Part shown: in pieces, positions 1-9,540 of the stretch | Position numbering within the stretch: the first letter of the stretch is position 1 | Layout of the letters: each line of letters begins with the position of its first letter | Origin: Allacma fusca | Lineage: Eukaryota > Arthropoda > Collembola > Symphypleona > Sminthuridae | NCBI GenBank assembly: GCA_947179485.1 | Contig: OX359245.1 | Coordinates: 3,887,001 to 3,951,000 of the forward strand | Reading direction: 5' to 3' | DNA length: 64,000 nucleotides | Program-made: the position numbers and the translations under genes | Notes under the pieces: generated by a model | Database searches by the model: none | The model's input: the letters and a program-made list of their open reading frames with translations, nothing else | What the model was told of the DNA's origin: nothing

Positions 1-1
1 A

Positions 2-2080
2 AAGTTGTATGAAAATTATGGAGGTATCAAGGCTAATGCAACAAAGAGTGCGTGTGGTAACCGCAAGGTAAAAATAAAATTTTTAGATTCATGCCAGTTT
101 CAGCCCAGCTCCCTAGCAACATTAGTAGCTAGGCTAAGAAAGGAAGAGTCTCCACATTTCTCGCTGCTACACAACGCAATGGAAACATTTATGTTTCCCA
201 CGCACACACTAGTGAAGCCGCATGATGCAAAAGCACAGGAGAGTGGGTTTGAACTACTCTTAGCCAAGATTCCATTTCCCTACTCGTTTCTAGCATCAGC
301 TGATCAACTTGCTCGGGGAGTTCCACTCCCAACGCGGGAGCATTTTTTTAACGATTTAACACATGAGGCGTGTACAGATGATCAATGGGAGACCATACTG
401 CGTGTATGTAGTACTTATCAGATCTCTGATTTTAAAACATACACACGATTGTACTGTACGTTAGATTCCCTTCACCTTGCTATAATTTGGATAAATTTTG
501 TCCTCAATGGTATTAAAACATACGGTCTGGATCCTACATATTGTTGTACTAGTAGCGGCTACTCATGGCAATGCTGGCTTTATTCATCGGAGGAAGAAGT
601 GCACTATTTGAGGGATCGTGAAATGTACAAAATGTTGCGAGCAGGAATACGGGGAGGGCAGTCATTCGCTACTCGAAAAATTACCACTGCGAATACGCCA
701 AGGAATCCTCTGGGATTTCAGTCAGACAAGCCAGGCAGTTGTATTATGTACTTTGATATTGTTGGTCTTTATAGCCATGTAATGAAGTCGTATAAATTTC
801 CACATAGCGATTTCAAATGGGAAAGCTTGGAAAATTTACAACACATTGACTGGCAGTGCAAAGAACTGTTGAGTCAAAGCAACGAACGAGGGTACATACT
901 AACGGTGGATTTAGAGTATCCAGAATGCATTCAGGATGTGACATGCAGCCTGCCGCTATGCCCAGAAAAACGTTGCGTACAACCAGAATGGCTCTCAACT
1001 AGGCAAAAGGAAATGCTTGCATTGCTTGGCAATGTTAGTTCACGAACATATATGAAAGTTAAAAAGCTTCTACTTCATTGCTTCCCCCGTAAGAACTATG
1101 TAATACATTATCGTACGCTTGCTTACTATTTGCAAAAGGGAATGACTCTCAGCCGAATTCATTCGGGATTTTCTTTCCATGAAAGACCATACTTACGTCA
1201 GTTTGTGGAGGAAAATATTGCAAAGCGTAAAGTTGCACAGACAGAGTCGGAACGCGCTGATCTGAAACAGTGGAATAATTCACTGTATGGGAAAACTTTA
1301 ATGAGTGGAGAAAACTTTTTTCATATGAAGTTATGTCAGAGTGGAGCGAAAGCTCAACAGTTACTTGCCTCGGCGGAATGCGTTGATTTTGAGGTTGTCA
1401 ATGAAAAATTAAGTATTATTAAAATGAAGCCCAAACGCGTAGTTTTAAATAATTTGCTCTCGTGTGGATTCACTGTTCTGGAAATGGCAAAATGCATATT
1501 CTATACTGGATTTTATGATCAACTGCGAATGATCTTTGGCAGTCGTATAACTGTTATCCAGACTGATACAGATTCAGCTGTATGTGAAATACTAGGGAAC
1601 GAGCATGATATTTGGAATGATTTAGTTACACACAGGCAGTTGTTCGACTTCAGCAAAATTCCTGAGTCACACGAATTTTTCCATTTACATTCAAACATTC
1701 CCAACTTGAGACTGGCTAACAAGAATGAAAGTGGGCTTTGGAAAATTGAGAATTTAGATATATCACAGATTATATCATTAAAATCAAAGCAGTATAGTCT
1801 TTTGATGCATAATACACAGAGTGAAATGAAAGCAAAGGGTGTGCCAGCTAGTACGTTAAATCATTTTTGTAATCACAACACTTACAAGAATGTTGTTGAA
1901 AAAAACTCAAACATTAGACTTAATGTAAATATGATACGATCATCTAATCACACACTAAATTTTATCTTACAAAATAAGCTATCTTTCCATGCATTAGATG
2001 TGTATAGATCTTACCCAGATTCAAATGACTTTAATTTGTCGTACCCCTTTGGTCATTACAGAATGAAGAAACAAATGTGA
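2..2080 (+). CDS. Protein-primed family-B DNA polymerase (partial, open at left edge)
   Basis: DNA polymerase of the protein-primed B family (DNA_pol_B_2 type, as in Polintons, adintoviruses, bidnaviruses and linear plasmids). Counting codons from position 5, motif A is FDIVGLY (Asp about 251), motif B is KQWNNSLYGK (about 421-430) and motif C is DTDS (521-524). A KAKGV motif near residue 610 fits the usual thumb-side signature. The N-terminal stretch FLDSCQF..SSLATLV matches the end of the exonuclease domain, so the Exo I and II motifs should lie left of the window. The frame is open to base 2 and position 5 is TTG, so no true start is visible. The reading frame is otherwise intact and has no intron. 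AATAAA at 2099-2104 follows the TGA. The helicase gene ends only 55 bp away on the other strand. Family assignment is firm; the type of element it belongs to is inferred. Confidence 0.9.
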   Translation, partial: KLYENYGGIKANATKSACGNRKVKIKFLDSCQFQPSSLATLVARLRKEESPHFSLLHNAMETFMFPTHTLVKPHDAKAQESGFELLLAKIPFPYSFLASADQLARGVPLPTREHFFNDLTHEACTDDQWETILRVCSTYQISDFKTYTRLYCTLDSLHLAIIWINFVLNGIKTYGLDPTYCCTSSGYSWQCWLYSSEEEVHYLRDREMYKMLRAGIRGGQSFATRKITTANTPRNPLGFQSDKPGSCIMYFDIVGLYSHVMKSYKFPHSDFKWESLENLQHIDWQCKELLSQSNERGYILTVDLEYPECIQDVTCSLPLCPEKRCVQPEWLSTRQKEMLALLGNVSSRTYMKVKKLLLHCFPRKNYVIHYRTLAYYLQKGMTLSRIHSGFSFHERPYLRQFVEENIAKRKVAQTESERADLKQWNNSLYGKTLMSGENFFHMKLCQSGAKAQQLLASAECVDFEVVNEKLSIIKMKPKRVVLNNLLSCGFTVLEMAKCIFYTGFYDQLRMIFGSRITVIQTDTDSAVCEILGNEHDIWNDLVTHRQLFDFSKIPESHEFFHLHSNIPNLRLANKNESGLWKIENLDISQIISLKSKQYSLLMHNTQSEMKAKGVPASTLNHFCNHNTYKNVVEKNSNIRLNVNMIRSSNHTLNFILQNKLSFHALDVYRSYPDSNDFNLSYPFGHYRMKKQM

Positions 2081-2098
2081 AATATTTTTTATGTACAG

Positions 2099-2104
2099 AA
2101 TAAA
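2099..2104 (+). promoter_or_regulatory. Polyadenylation signal of the polymerase gene
   Basis: AATAAA lies 19 bases after the polymerase stop codon and before the end of the convergent helicase gene. It supports independent transcription of the polymerase by host machinery. Confidence 0.5.
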
Positions 2105-2135
2105 CATATATTGGCGTGTGTGTGTGTAAACAGTC

Positions 2136-3812
2136 TCAGTTTTCAAAGCATTGCGTTTGCAGAGCAAGTAGTCTCTTCTCTTCGTATTTCTGCAGGGACG
2201 TTGGGCTGTTAAGTTCAGCTGGTGTGAGCAATCGACTTGGAGAAATATTCTCATCTAGAATACAAATGTCGGTAATCCTTTTGCATCTGGAAAGCATAAC
2301 GTAATCCAAGCCAACAAATAATTGATTTTGTCCAAGGAACACAGCCACACGTGGAAGATTTCTCCCTTGAGATTTGTGCCCTGTCATGGAGTATCCCAAT
2401 TCAAGAGGAAATCGCTTGCAGTTTATATATGAACCCCTTTCTTCATCATACTGAGAATCATGTTGTCGAAAGATAGGAACGCCTCGACCCTTTGGCGTGC
2501 ATACGAACCTTTCCCCCTCGTATTGTTCAAATTCAACAATAATATACTCCACCTCGCTCCCCTTTTCATTACCAACGCTTCTCTCATACACTACATCGCG
2601 AACAGTGCCAGTGCTTCCATTGCTAAGTCCAGTGTTGACGCTCAGGTTTTTCTGTAAAACTACTCTACAGCCAATCGCAATTTCTAGGGATGATATTCCA
2701 TTCCCCAAGCAAAGGATTTCCGAGTCTGTAAACTTACTGTGTAGAACGTTCCTTGGAAAAACACAAAGGTACAGTATGAAATTAACTGTACAAATCCCAA
2801 TGTCAAATCATTTTAGTTTGACAAATTACGGATCAATGCAACAACCTTGCAATACATACCTGTTGTGACTCCAAACCATACGTCGATATGGATAGATGTG
2901 TATAGCGTTTTCAAAGAGTTGCAGTTCCGTAGGGGAAAGCCTCGCTTTCAGTCTGGCTCGTATATACTCAAGGTCTGCAGTTGTACATTCCCGTCTTTTC
3001 AATCTGTCTAGGAAGCTGCGAAATGCGTCCTGTTCTTCACTATCCCCACTTTGTCTGAACTGCTTCTTTAGCACAACAACTTTGTCAAAAGATTTGTACA
3101 TGTTGTAAACACCCCGCAGATGTGAATTTCGACGTTTAGATGATGGATAGAAGAGCGGCGTATCGGCTATAGCCAGTGTTTGGTAAATATCTCCAAACAT
3201 TAAAAATGATTTACCGGCGAAAGGCTTATCTGAGTTTCTAGGGTCTGCTCTCTTCAGCTGTAAGTCAATTTCCTTCAGCAGATTTTGTCCAATAAGTGAA
3301 AACTCGTCCAGTACAATAATACTGACTTTTGATAGTCGATCCTTTTTCCTGTTTATAAGTTCCTCTTCCTCAGCGATATCATGATTGTTGTCACAATCAT
3401 TGATGAGATGATTTGCTGAGCGATAAACAGGTATGGAAAAGGATGAATGTATAGTTGCTCCACGAATGAGATAACTCGCTGACCCTGTCAAACTAGCAAG
3501 TATGTATTCAAACTCTGGACAGCTTTGCTTTTTTCTCTCAAATGCGTACCGTAGATGAGCTATTAACTCACTTTTCCCAGCCCCGGCCATAGCTGTTACA
3601 AGGCAGCGAATTTGTGAACGAATCTGCTCATCGAAATCTTTTTTAATATGTTCCTCAACTAATGAAACTACATACTTTTGTTTTTCACTAAGATCCTCGA
3701 AAGGAATTTTTGGCTTTAAAGCTAACACTGGCTTAGCTAACCACTGACGTTTCCAACTGTTGAATACCTGCGATGTTACTTCTGTAGCTGTAAACTCCAT
3801 GGTGCCGGGCAC
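2136..3812 (-). CDS. PIF1-type DNA helicase, two exons
   Basis: Superfamily 1B helicase of the PIF1 type. I read exons 3812-2860 and 2751-2136 with a 108-bp intron (donor CAG|GTATGT; acceptor after a T-rich tract, TTCCAAG|G). The phases agree and give about 522 aa. Walker A is AMAGAGKS (74-81) and Walker B is IIVLDEF (Asp-Glu 169-170). The exon junction restores a helicase stretch ending in NVLHSKF. The C-terminus carries TGHKSQG and VGLDYVMLSR, which match motifs V and VI. The start at 3812 is the first ATG of the open frame. It is convergent with the DNA polymerase and divergent from the 251-aa gene at 4022, sharing a 209-bp intergenic promoter space. PIF1 helicases also occur in Helitrons, but no Rep/HUH domain is seen here. 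A replication role next to the polymerase is inferred. Confidence 0.88.
2752..2859 (-). other. Intron of the PIF1-type helicase gene
   Basis: GTATGT donor at 2859, pyrimidine-rich acceptor ending at 2752. Removing it joins two halves of one conserved helicase fold in phase (phase 2). The intronic reading frame adjoining exon 1 stops after a few codons. Confidence 0.8.
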
Positions 3813-3918
3813 AAGTTCCTACTGTAATCGAAAATTGTAGGTAGACTTCCTTTTGCTCTCGAAATTGTTGTCTCCAACTTTCATAGGGTAGTGCGCAAAG
3901 TACAGCCTGACTTGAGCA

Positions 3919-3926
3919 TATAAAAG
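3919..3926 (+). promoter_or_regulatory. TATA box of the 251-aa gene
   Basis: TATAAAAG lies about 100 bp before the ATG at 4022, inside the 209-bp gap shared with the divergent helicase gene. It is a good match to a eukaryotic core promoter; the start of transcription is not known. Confidence 0.5.
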
Positions 3927-4021
3927 CAAGTTTAAGGATTTAGTCCGCATTCCACCTTCAAACTCCTTCACAAGTTCATCTTGCATTAAAAAAACATAGC
4001 ACCATTATTCACGTATCCAAA

Positions 4022-5097
4022 ATGGCAAGCAGTGCTCAGAACGATCAACAGCAAACCTCTAGTGGTAACTTTATTTACATTATTATTATTGTTTGCGGAA
4101 ATTTTTAGTTGTCGTGGAATAAAAAAGCAATTTTATGGTAATAAAATAATATTTTTAAATGTTAATTTAAGGTCAGCAAATTCGTGTGCGACCAACTTTG
4201 ACGCGATTTGATCCGTACATGCGAACTGCTAAGAAGCTAGCCTCGCAAGATCTGTACAGCACATGGCAATTTTTCGAAACTTCGGACTGTGTAATGGTAA
4301 GTACAATTTTTAATATTGTCGTTTATGTAGCAGTTCCAAAAGAGAAGGTGTGGTGTGAGCAGGATAATTATTAAATTAATCATTAGATCAACGATGACAT
4401 CTCTGGAAAAATTGCACTCAACCCAATTCATCGAGTGGATTTTGTTTACTTGGGGAAACCCACAAACACTACCAAGCCAACTGTCATTAAATTCAGTTTC
4501 TACCAAGGAGCAAAAATTGCTAGCTTTTTGGGAATGATTCTCGATGAGTACGCTGAAATGCAGGTGAAGACAACTGAAAAGGGATTGGAGGAAATGCCAA
4601 TCATTCCATTTCTACGTGGGAAAGAAGGACGATGCTACTCAAGCAGGGACGAGAAGCGCCTAGAGTACTGGGCTCAAGATGTGGATTTGGACTTGGGCAA
4701 CGTGCGACTGAGTGTGTTGCTCAACACGACTTTGGGCTCACCGGAAATAATGATGAACTGTCCAGTTCCCATTGAAACAAGCAACAAGTTGAAAGGTAGT
4801 AGTAATAGTAGTAGTAGTGGTAGTAGTAGTAGTGAAAATAAAAACATGAGAGAATGTATGCCTGCATAAAGAGTAGCCAATGTTCAAGTTTACGTATATA
4901 CTATATTTTGTGTATCAGGTTGGCCAGGACCAGTTTTAACTCTGTCCATGAATGCATGCAGCAACTTGGAGGCGTTTATACTGGAGAATCGGAAGGACAA
5001 AATCGATTCTTTCATCACAGTTCGCCCGAACAAACAGAATAATAAAGGAGCTGCTGGAGCTGAAGGGAGTCAGGACAATGCAGACGTCAGCATGTAA
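4022..5097 (+). CDS. Unrecognised 251-aa protein, four exons
   Basis: I do not recognise this protein. Exons are 4022-4064, 4172-4296, 4387-4795 and 4919-5097; all junctions are GT-AG and in phase, giving 251 aa. The N-terminus is Gln/Ser-rich. The middle (exon 3) is a soluble, mixed-charge domain containing VDFVYLGKP and IKFSFYQGAKIASFLGM; the C-terminus is polar and Lys/Gly-rich. Exon 3 could read through its donor into a (TAG)n tract, adding a poly-Ser tail and a stop at 4869, so intron retention would give an alternative end. It lies between the PIF1-type helicase and the RING-like gene. A nucleic-acid-binding accessory role would fit the neighbours but nothing in the sequence proves it. 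AATAAA occurs at 5232-5237. Confidence 0.68.
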
Positions 5098-5463
5098 TGC
5101 TACTTGTCACCGGATTTTATTTGCATGAATAGAGTTTCAAAGTTCAAACATATTTAATTTATTTTTTCAAATATTATGCATGCCAAATGTTTCTCGTGTG
5201 CTAGTGAATCTAGATTATTTACATTTATGGAAATAAATGCTTGATTGGAAAATGTATTATGCTTCGTATACATGTATGAGTTATTGAATCGCATTGATAC
5301 ACACGCACATTTGGAGTTTTCCAACTAATCATTTTTTAATAAGTCCAGACCAGTAATAAAAATAGTTTCTTTACACTAACAACCACGCTCAGTGTACGCG
5401 CACATATAAGAGTAGACTAGATTGACTTACAAAATTGAACAACTCCAACTTCCTAAAATCATT

Positions 5464-6968
5464 TCACTGAGTATTTACAAAATGTTCAAACGCGTGTAAA
5501 TTGAACTCACTCCAACCGAACATTGCATTGTCATCCACGGCTGCTGCATCTGCATCCCACCCTTCAATCGATGTATTGATTTGTTGCAATGTTGGTTCAT
5601 ATGCTGCAGCTCCACGGGAGAACATTGCTTCCTCATCCTTGATAGAATCATCTGCATGGAAATTCCCTACCGTCACGGCACACGCCTCAAGGTTCAGTTT
5701 CTGCTGATCATACTCAACATCACTTTTCAACCACTGCATGTCTTTAACCATGACTGGGTTTCCTAAATAAATTCATAAACGTACTCCTCAGCAAAATGTT
5801 GAAGCATCATACACTGTATTTTAGTATTGTTAAACCAAATTAATTAAATACAGTTGATGGTACAGTTACCTTTCTGATCGATAAAACGAATCTTCTCGCC
5901 GGACTGCAGCTCAATTTCGTTGGAAGTATTTGCCGGCTCAGTATTTACAGCTTTAACAATGTCTTTGATCTTGCTCTTGAGAAATTCTTGACCTTTACCG
6001 GGTACAGCTTCACAATATTGTTCATTGCAATATTGTGCATTCATCGCAGCGGATGTTCCAAATGTTGGTGAAATATTGTTATCAGTTGTGGAGTTTTCTC
6101 CGGTGGTTTGTAGGCCAGGTGTGGAGCTCAGTGAGCAAGGAATAGTTTTGGTCGTTGAAATAATTGCTCGACTGTCCAGACTAGGCAATGCACTTCCTTG
6201 CATTGCAGGAATATCCCATGGAGTCTCAATAAAAGGTGAAACCTCTCCGTTGACAGTTGAACGAAAAACAATTTTTTCACCACTGTTTAGCGTGAGCTTC
6301 GTTCCATTTTCAAACTTGGTAATCCCTTGTTGTTTCCTCAACTCTAAAATCTCCTTATCAACTTTTGTTTTGAGATGTAAATCAGAAGGGCGTGGGCAAG
6401 TCTCAATCCAGTCAGGATTAGCTACAACCTTTACCCGTGGAGTCCTGAAACGTCGTTGTTTCGGAGGAATTAGAGATTTACTGCTACTGCTGCTGCTGCT
6501 GCTGTTATTGGCGTAACCTTCCTTGTCACATACTTTGCAGGCAAATGGACTCCACTGAAATGCACTTCTAGGAATGCATTCTACATGGTCCAACTGACTG
6601 TAGCTATTTTTGCAGAACGCAACTGGACACGTCACACGGATGTCAAAAATGTCATACTGTGGCTTGGACCTCTTGTAGTCCAGAACAGTCTGGCTATGTT
6701 TGAGAAAGCACTTGACGTGCATTAGATGATAACAAGTTGAGGATGCATTCCCATTCCTGAGAATTCTAACGATTGAATCTGTGGGCCAGTTAGTAGTTGG
6801 CGAGTCGTCAATTTGTTGCATTATGTCTTTAACGAGCTGACCATTTTGGTCAATAATACCTGGAAACGGTTGCGTGTTCACTCTTGTAAACTTTATGGAA
6901 CCTTCCGTAAGAATGTTATACTTACACTTTGCACAAATAATTTCACGCACTTCCCGTTTCACTGGCAT
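5464..6968 (-). CDS. 465-aa protein with RING-like Cys/His N-terminus, two exons
   Basis: Exons 6968-5870 and 5762-5464 (donor AAAG|GTAACT, acceptor TTTAG|GAAAC) give 465 aa. The N-terminal 150 residues carry paired metal ligands in RING-like order: C12/C15, C79 with H81/H84/C87, C114/C119, H128/C131 and C144/C147. A poly-Ser tract near 155-163 follows, then a basic stretch, then a low-complexity Thr/Ser/Asn region. The motif SGEKI-x-F occurs twice (about residues 228 and 355), once before each low-complexity end, suggesting a duplicated short module. The C-terminus is acidic and Ala-rich. An E3-ligase or DNA-binding role is possible; the spacing is not a textbook RING, so I leave the function open. 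The upstream side shows no clear TATA box. Confidence 0.7.
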
Positions 6969-7007
6969 GACGTCGACTTTGGGAATCTAGACTGTCAAAG
7001 AGTATGA

Positions 7008-7415
7008 GACACGGAGGTTTTGAAAGTGACAACAATTTTTTCTACTACATTCTCTTAAATAGCATCGGTGAAGCAGACACGGGTGCAATTTAGAGTTTTC
7101 AGACATCATAATCCAATAAAACATCAAAGAATTCAGCAAATCCGTAGTATATGAGGTGTGCTTTATTTCAAACACGGACATAATGCACATGCATATATCA
7201 AATGTTCTGCTGTCAGAGTAATTTTCCAGTAACCTGGTAGACAGAAGATTTAAAAGTTAAATTATAATAATATTTCATTTTGTCTGGGGAAATCAACTGT
7301 AGAACCAATTGTCAAGAGAGTTTAATAGAAATCAATCGAAAGATATGGAAGAAAACATCTCTAGTCTATTGAAACTGGACCCAACATGGAGCATTTTTTT
7401 CAGATGGTTGGAAAT
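7008..7415. other. Spacer upstream of the RING-like gene
   Basis: AT-rich sequence between the RING-like gene and the minisatellite. I see no coding exon. A short open frame runs into the minisatellite from about 7309 but starts at a non-ATG codon. Confidence 0.4.
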
Positions 7416-7956
7416 GTTGAGATGGAGATGTACGGATGGAGATGTACGGATGGAGATGTACGGATGGAGATGTACGGATGGAGATGTGCAGATGGAGAGG
7501 TACGGATGTAGATGTACGGATGGAGATGTACGGATGGAGATGTACGGATGGAGATGTACGGATGGAGATGTACAGATAGAGATGTACAGATGGAGATGTA
7601 CAGATAGAGATGTACAGATGGAGATGTACAGATAGAGATGTACAGATGGAGATGTACAGATAGAGATGTACAGATGGAGTTGTGCAGATGGAGATGTACA
7701 GATGGAGATGTACAGATGGAGATGTGCAGATGGAGATGTACGGATGGAGATGTACAGATGGAGATGTACAGATAGAGATGTACAGATGGAGATGTACAGA
7801 TAGAGATGTACAGATGGAGATGTGCAGATGGAGATGTACAGATGGAGATGTACAGATGGAGATGTGCAGATGGAGATGTACAGATGGAGATGTACAGATG
7901 GAGATGTGCAGATGGAGATGTACAGATGGAGATGTGCAGATGGAGATATTCAGGTG
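7416..7956. repeat. 14-bp minisatellite (GATGGAGATGTACG type)
   Basis: About 38 tandem copies of a 14-base unit, GATGGAGATGTACG and variants. The first third uses mainly TACGGATG; the middle alternates CAGATAGAG with CAGATGGAG, giving a 28-base higher-order pattern; the last third mixes TACAGATG and TGCAGATG. The array is free of stop codons in one frame because 3 x 14 = 42, so long open frames here (Met-Glu-Met-Tyr-Gly-Trp repeats) are a by-product and not evidence of a gene. Confidence 0.97.
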
Positions 7957-8479
7957 CTTGATATTATTTAATGTCTGAGATGTTCAGGAACCCTTATAGG
8001 AATCGTTATAGCCATTAGTTTTGGACATTTCTTCTATACACTGTAACACTTCTAGTAATCAACTTCCTTATCGTCAAATTCTCTCTGATCATCATCTACT
8101 AACAGTCCCTACGATGTGACTCTTATCCGTGTAACTGTGTTCGTATAAGTTTGAGATGTGCATATGTTCACAAAATTTAAGAAATTTACGATGTTTTGAT
8201 GCTCAGGATGTTTATATTATTTAGATGGTTCCAGCAAGAAGGGTAAAATGTTCGTATGCATATGAAGGATTTTTGGTTTTAACTTACACGTACTTGCTGA
8301 TTCAGCAAAATATGAGTCTCAAGGACTGATAAGAATTTATCTTGTTTATGCTAGTAACAATGCTTTCGTATTTAAAAATCGTCACTTGTGTCATATTCAC
8401 TGTGCAGACCAATCTTGGCTAATTCGTCCTTTTATATTTTACAAAATCTCGGCAAACTGTACTTCTAACAGCTGATATA
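7957..8479. other. AT-rich spacer
   Basis: No repeat, RNA gene or convincing exon seen. The beginning keeps a few decayed minisatellite-like words (GAGATGTTCAGG). Confidence 0.4.
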
Positions 8480-8778
8480 ATGGAAGAATTTCACAGTACG
8501 TAAACCTTTGCTTACCGTTTAAACTAAATGGTCTATACCAGCAGTGGTAAACAAAACTTAACGTGATTTATTAATTTACAGCCTGTGTATTTTCAAAACC
8601 TTGTCACGAGTGCCTTGAAATGGGACTGAAGGTGGTTAAGTTGATAAACGAAACAATTTGCTGTGTACGGAGTTGGACGAATTTGGATGTGACATTCTAC
8701 GGAATAATTAACGATGTTCGCAAATGTCCAACTGCTCCCAAGTCCAACATTGAGTTGGTAATACTTGCAGGCGAGTAA
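8480..8778 (+). CDS. Small Cys-containing protein, 70 aa, two exons
   Basis: Exons 8480-8495 and 8582-8778 join in phase (donor CACA|GTACGT, acceptor TTTACAG|CC) to give 70 aa. The protein has a CHEC motif near the N-terminus, a CC pair and one further Cys, which could bind a metal. No family is recognised. It has the same orientation as, and lies 95 bp before, the 59-aa membrane protein gene. The tiny first exon and short intron match the style of the other genes in this block. It could also be the 3' part of a longer gene. Confidence 0.5.
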
Positions 8779-8872
8779 ATTTTGTAGTGGAAATTAGGAT
8801 GGGACAGAAGTAAAGTAGATATAATATTTAATCAGAATATTAATCTCAGAATATTAATTTATAAACTCTAAA

Positions 8873-9052
8873 ATGTGTACAGGGCTAATAACTATCTTAC
8901 TACTTTTTGCAATCTTCGGAGTCCTCAAACACTGGAACCGGAGCACGGTAGTTGGTGACTTGGAACATCTTACTGAATATAATTCTACCATGCCAGACAT
9001 TGAGGACGACATTGAAATTAATGATGTCAGTGTGGAAGAGACTTCCATTTGA
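8873..9052 (+). CDS. 59-aa single-pass membrane protein
   Basis: A single-exon ORF from ATG 8873 to TGA 9050-9052. Residues 4-18 form a hydrophobic segment (GLITILLLFAIFGVL) after a very short N-terminus, followed by a basic residue cluster and then an acidic tail (DIEDDIEIND). That layout fits a small type III or signal-anchor membrane protein, of the kind common in virus-like genomes. It is shorter than usual gene-calling cut-offs. No homologue is recognised, so coding status rests on ORF composition and context. Confidence 0.42.
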   Translation: MCTGLITILLLFAIFGVLKHWNRSTVVGDLEHLTEYNSTMPDIEDDIEINDVSVEETSI

Positions 9053-9363
9053 AATTTTGTACTAGCACTTGAATATATTTAAAGTAATTTTTAATAATGT
9101 AGGATCAGACTATGTCATTAAGCTTCATTTAAGCATATATAATATATTATAATTTGAGCTAATATGTAATTATATTAATGTTTAGACATATTACGTAATA
9201 ATAAAATCAAATATAAACCGTACAATTATATAATATATAAGAACATATTTACATTAAGTAAAAAATCTATAAACAGTAGAGAAAATAGTTTCTTACGTTT
9301 TACAATTGTGAGTGGTTACAAATTATTTTTTTTGCTCGATTTGACGCAAATCTTTCTACTTAG

Positions 9364-9540
9364 ATGCAACGCGAGACTGTACTTATTTGCCAAAATTGTT
9401 TTACAAAACTGGCAGAGCACTGGTTCCAATTTTGTGTGTACCAATATGATATGCCTTTTTAAACTGGAAATTGTGCTGAGTCGTGCCTTGCAGGTTATGC
9501 ATGTTGTGTCTGCAAAAGTTCAAGACATGAAAGTTTGTAA
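9364..9540 (+). CDS. Possible tiny zinc-ribbon protein, two exons
   Basis: ATG 9364 opens a short frame with CQNC. A possible intron (9434-9493, GTGTGT...TTGCAG) would join it in phase to an exon with CYACCVC, ending at TAA 9538-9540, for about 38 aa with two CxxC pairs. The N-terminus (RETVLICQNC) resembles that of the RING-like protein (REVREIICAKC). Its second exon overlaps, on the opposite strand, the possible last exon of the zinc-finger gene, so one of the two models is probably wrong. Confidence 0.25.

Noticed and set aside
7309..7978. Two long open frames with Met-Glu-Met-Tyr-Gly-Trp repeats
   Set aside because: They are the 14-bp minisatellite read through; no ATG-led unique exon supports them.
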